A stretch of 64,000 bases of DNA from JAXLYE01 sp046351595 (lineage in GTDB: Bacteria > Myxococcota_A > Polyangia > Palsa-1104 > JAEUJZ01). Where the stretch lies: contig JAXLYE010000004.1 in assembly GCA_046351595.1 (NCBI GenBank), positions 372,001 to 436,000 of the forward strand, read 5' to 3'. The notes below the pieces were generated by a model. The model was not told the origin of the DNA. It ran no database searches and saw nothing but the letters and a program-made list of their open reading frames with translations. The stretch's first letter is position 1. Each line of letters begins with the position of its first letter. The translations under genes and the position numbers were made by a program. Below are positions 62,638-64,000 of the stretch, piece by piece.

Positions 62638-64000
62638 TACGCCTGGGCCTCCCTTGCCAGCGCCGGCAGATCCAGGACCTGCGCGATCTTGTTGAGCACG
62701 ATGGTGCTGCCGCTGACGCCGGGCGTGCGATCCGGGCTGCTCTGGATGTCGCGCGGCCGCTGGATGATGTCGACCAGCTCATCGACCACCAGGCCGACGC
62801 TGCTGCTCCCCTCGGTGTAGACGACGACGTTGAGCACGCTGTCGGCGTCGCGGCCGGAGAGCTCGGCGCCCCCGAGCTGCCACAGCGGCAGGACCCGCCC
62901 GCGGTACTGCGCCACCTTTCGCCGGCCCAGGCGCTCGACCGCCTTGGCCGGGAAGTGCTCCAGCCGGATCGCGCTCGTCAGCGGCACCACCGCGAGATCA
63001 GGCCCGATGCGCACGATCAGGACCTGCTGCGCTTCGGCGGCGGTCGCGACGAGCGCCTTGTCCGCCTTGTCGCCCTTCTGGCCCTTCGGGCCCCGCTGGG
63101 ACTGCGCGCGCCCGGACTGCTCGACGCGCCCGGTCACGACGGTGGCGCGCTGCGCGAGCCCGAGCACGTCGAGGATCATGGCGGCGCGGCCGTCGCCCAT
63201 GATCGTCGCGGCGGTGAACACGCGGGTGCGCGCGATGACGCGGTTCACCGGCTTCACCACGACCTCGGCGCTGTCGACCACGGAGTCGACCAGGAGGCCG
63301 AAGAGCCGATCCGCCGCCTGCAGCACCACGACGGTGACGGCCTCGCCCGAGGGCTTCTTCGGGCCGAAGCCGAGCACCTGGCTGAGGTCGACCAGCGGCA
63401 GCAGCCGGCCGCGCCAGCGGAACACCGCGGCGTCGTGCACGCGCTCGATCCCGCGCTCGCTGTTCTCGTCCGCGAGGCTGATCACCGCCAGCAGGCTGAC
63501 CTGCGGGATGACATAGCGCTCGCCGGCGCTGGCGACGATCAGCGCCGGCACGATGGCCAGCGTCAGCGGGATCTTCAGGCGGATCGCCGTCCCCTTGCCG
63601 ATCTCGGTCTGGATGTCGATGGCGCCGTTGACCTGGTCGATGTTGTTCTTGACCACGTCCATGCCGACGCCGCGGCCAGACACGGTAGTGACCTTCTCGG
63701 CCGTCGACAGACCGGGCAGAAAGATCAGCGCGATCTTCTCCTGGTTCGACATCGCGCGCGCCTGCTCGGCCGTGATCAGGCCGCGCTCCAGCGCCTTCTT
63801 CTCGATGCGCGCGACGTCGATGCCACGGCCGTCATCGACGATCTCGATGTTGACCTGGCCGCCCTCGTGCCAGGCGCGTAGCGACAGGCCGCCGGCCTGC
63901 TTCTTGCCGGCGGCGCGGCGCTCGTGCGGCGGCTCGATGCCGTGATCGATGGCGTTGCGGACCAGGTGCGTCATCGGATCGCGGATGGCCTCGAGCAGCG
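62637..64000 (-). CDS. cheA: CheA histidine kinase (N-terminal part outside window)
   Basis: At least 454 residues of the C-terminal part are visible. HATPase core: MTHLVRNAIDHGIE (N-box), NIEIVDDGRGID, AEKVTTVSGRGVGMDVVKNN and GKGTAIRLKIPLTLAI. Then two CheW-like domains: about VASAGERYVIPQVSLLAVIS to VVDSAEVVVKPVNRVIARTR, and QVLIVRIGPDLAVVPL to TPGVSGSTIVLNKIAQVLDL. A Gln/Lys-rich linker (SQRGPKGQKGDKADKAL) joins them. Two CheW-like domains on one CheA are less usual than one. The HPt and dimerisation domains lie past the window end. First visible gene of the che operon. Confidence 0.95.
   Translation of the reverse strand, partial: LLEAIRDPMTHLVRNAIDHGIEPPHERRAAGKKQAGGLSLRAWHEGGQVNIEIVDDGRGIDVARIEKKALERGLITAEQARAMSNQEKIALIFLPGLSTAEKVTTVSGRGVGMDVVKNNIDQVNGAIDIQTEIGKGTAIRLKIPLTLAIVPALIVASAGERYVIPQVSLLAVISLADENSERGIERVHDAAVFRWRGRLLPLVDLSQVLGFGPKKPSGEAVTVVVLQAADRLFGLLVDSVVDSAEVVVKPVNRVIARTRVFTAATIMGDGRAAMILDVLGLAQRATVVTGRVEQSGRAQSQRGPKGQKGDKADKALVATAAEAQQVLIVRIGPDLAVVPLTSAIRLEHFPAKAVERLGRRKVAQYRGRVLPLWQLGGAELSGRDADSVLNVVVYTEGSSSVGLVVDELVDIIQRPRDIQSSPDRTPGVSGSTIVLNKIAQVLDLPALAREAQA

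Overview
The window is a high-GC stretch (about 70 % by eye) with strong G/C third-position bias, many GTG and TTG starts, dense overlapping operons and many lipoprotein signal peptides. VWA, beta-propeller and FecR surface proteins, an NtrC-type regulator, a Ser/Thr kinase remnant, stressosome-type STAS sensors and a chemosensory operon point to Myxococcota (a myxobacterium or relative). This is inferred from gene style; no rRNA or tRNA was seen.

Layout. 1-8 kb: a GAF-PAS-STAS sensor (cut by the window start) coupled to a DUF1415 protein; then a T6SS amidase (Tae4-type) gene split in two, its halves separated by 4.8 kb and sharing a 52-bp direct repeat in the same reading frame. Between the halves lie a universal stress protein, a sigma-54 promoter, a histidine kinase/NtrC pair and a small SpoIIAA-like protein. 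8-21.4 kb: FecR protein, sulfatase-like lipoprotein plus GH13 lipoprotein (operon), beta-propeller lipoprotein, a frameshifted membrane protein, a small c-type cytochrome, an RluA-type pseudouridine synthase and a VWA lipoprotein. 21.5-28 kb: a repeat array, a TonB receptor with pterin dehydratase, GNAT, a GSAM-like aminotransferase, and a 5'-truncated Ser/Thr kinase carrying three C-terminal repeats.

28-33.6 kb: TetR regulator with two strong palindromes downstream, and a tight three-gene operon of alpha/beta hydrolase, catalase-like haem protein and lipoxygenase, best read as a bacterial oxylipin pathway; then a second RluA enzyme. 33.6-42 kb: AAC(3)-type acetyltransferase, a lone F1-ATPase alpha paralogue, a decayed ABC exporter operon (HlyD truncated, ATPase lost, permease kept), a CoA-binding/membrane fusion, an ABC-F ATPase and a histidine-rich membrane protein.

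42-58.6 kb: secreted nuclease between two short-period tandem arrays, a duplicated-domain lipoprotein, two AraC regulators, a ricin-type lectin lipoprotein, two convergent PAS-STAS proteins, a four-gene operon (isochorismatase-type hydrolase, YtcJ-like amidohydrolase, XapX, AlgE-like porin), and small membrane or lipoprotein genes. 58.6-64 kb: a cheA-cheW-mcp-cheB-cheR operon, cheA running off the window end.

The most notable points are the split Tae4 gene with recombination-ready repeats, the lipoxygenase/catalase-like operon, the paired operators 42 bp apart, and several helically phased tandem arrays between genes.
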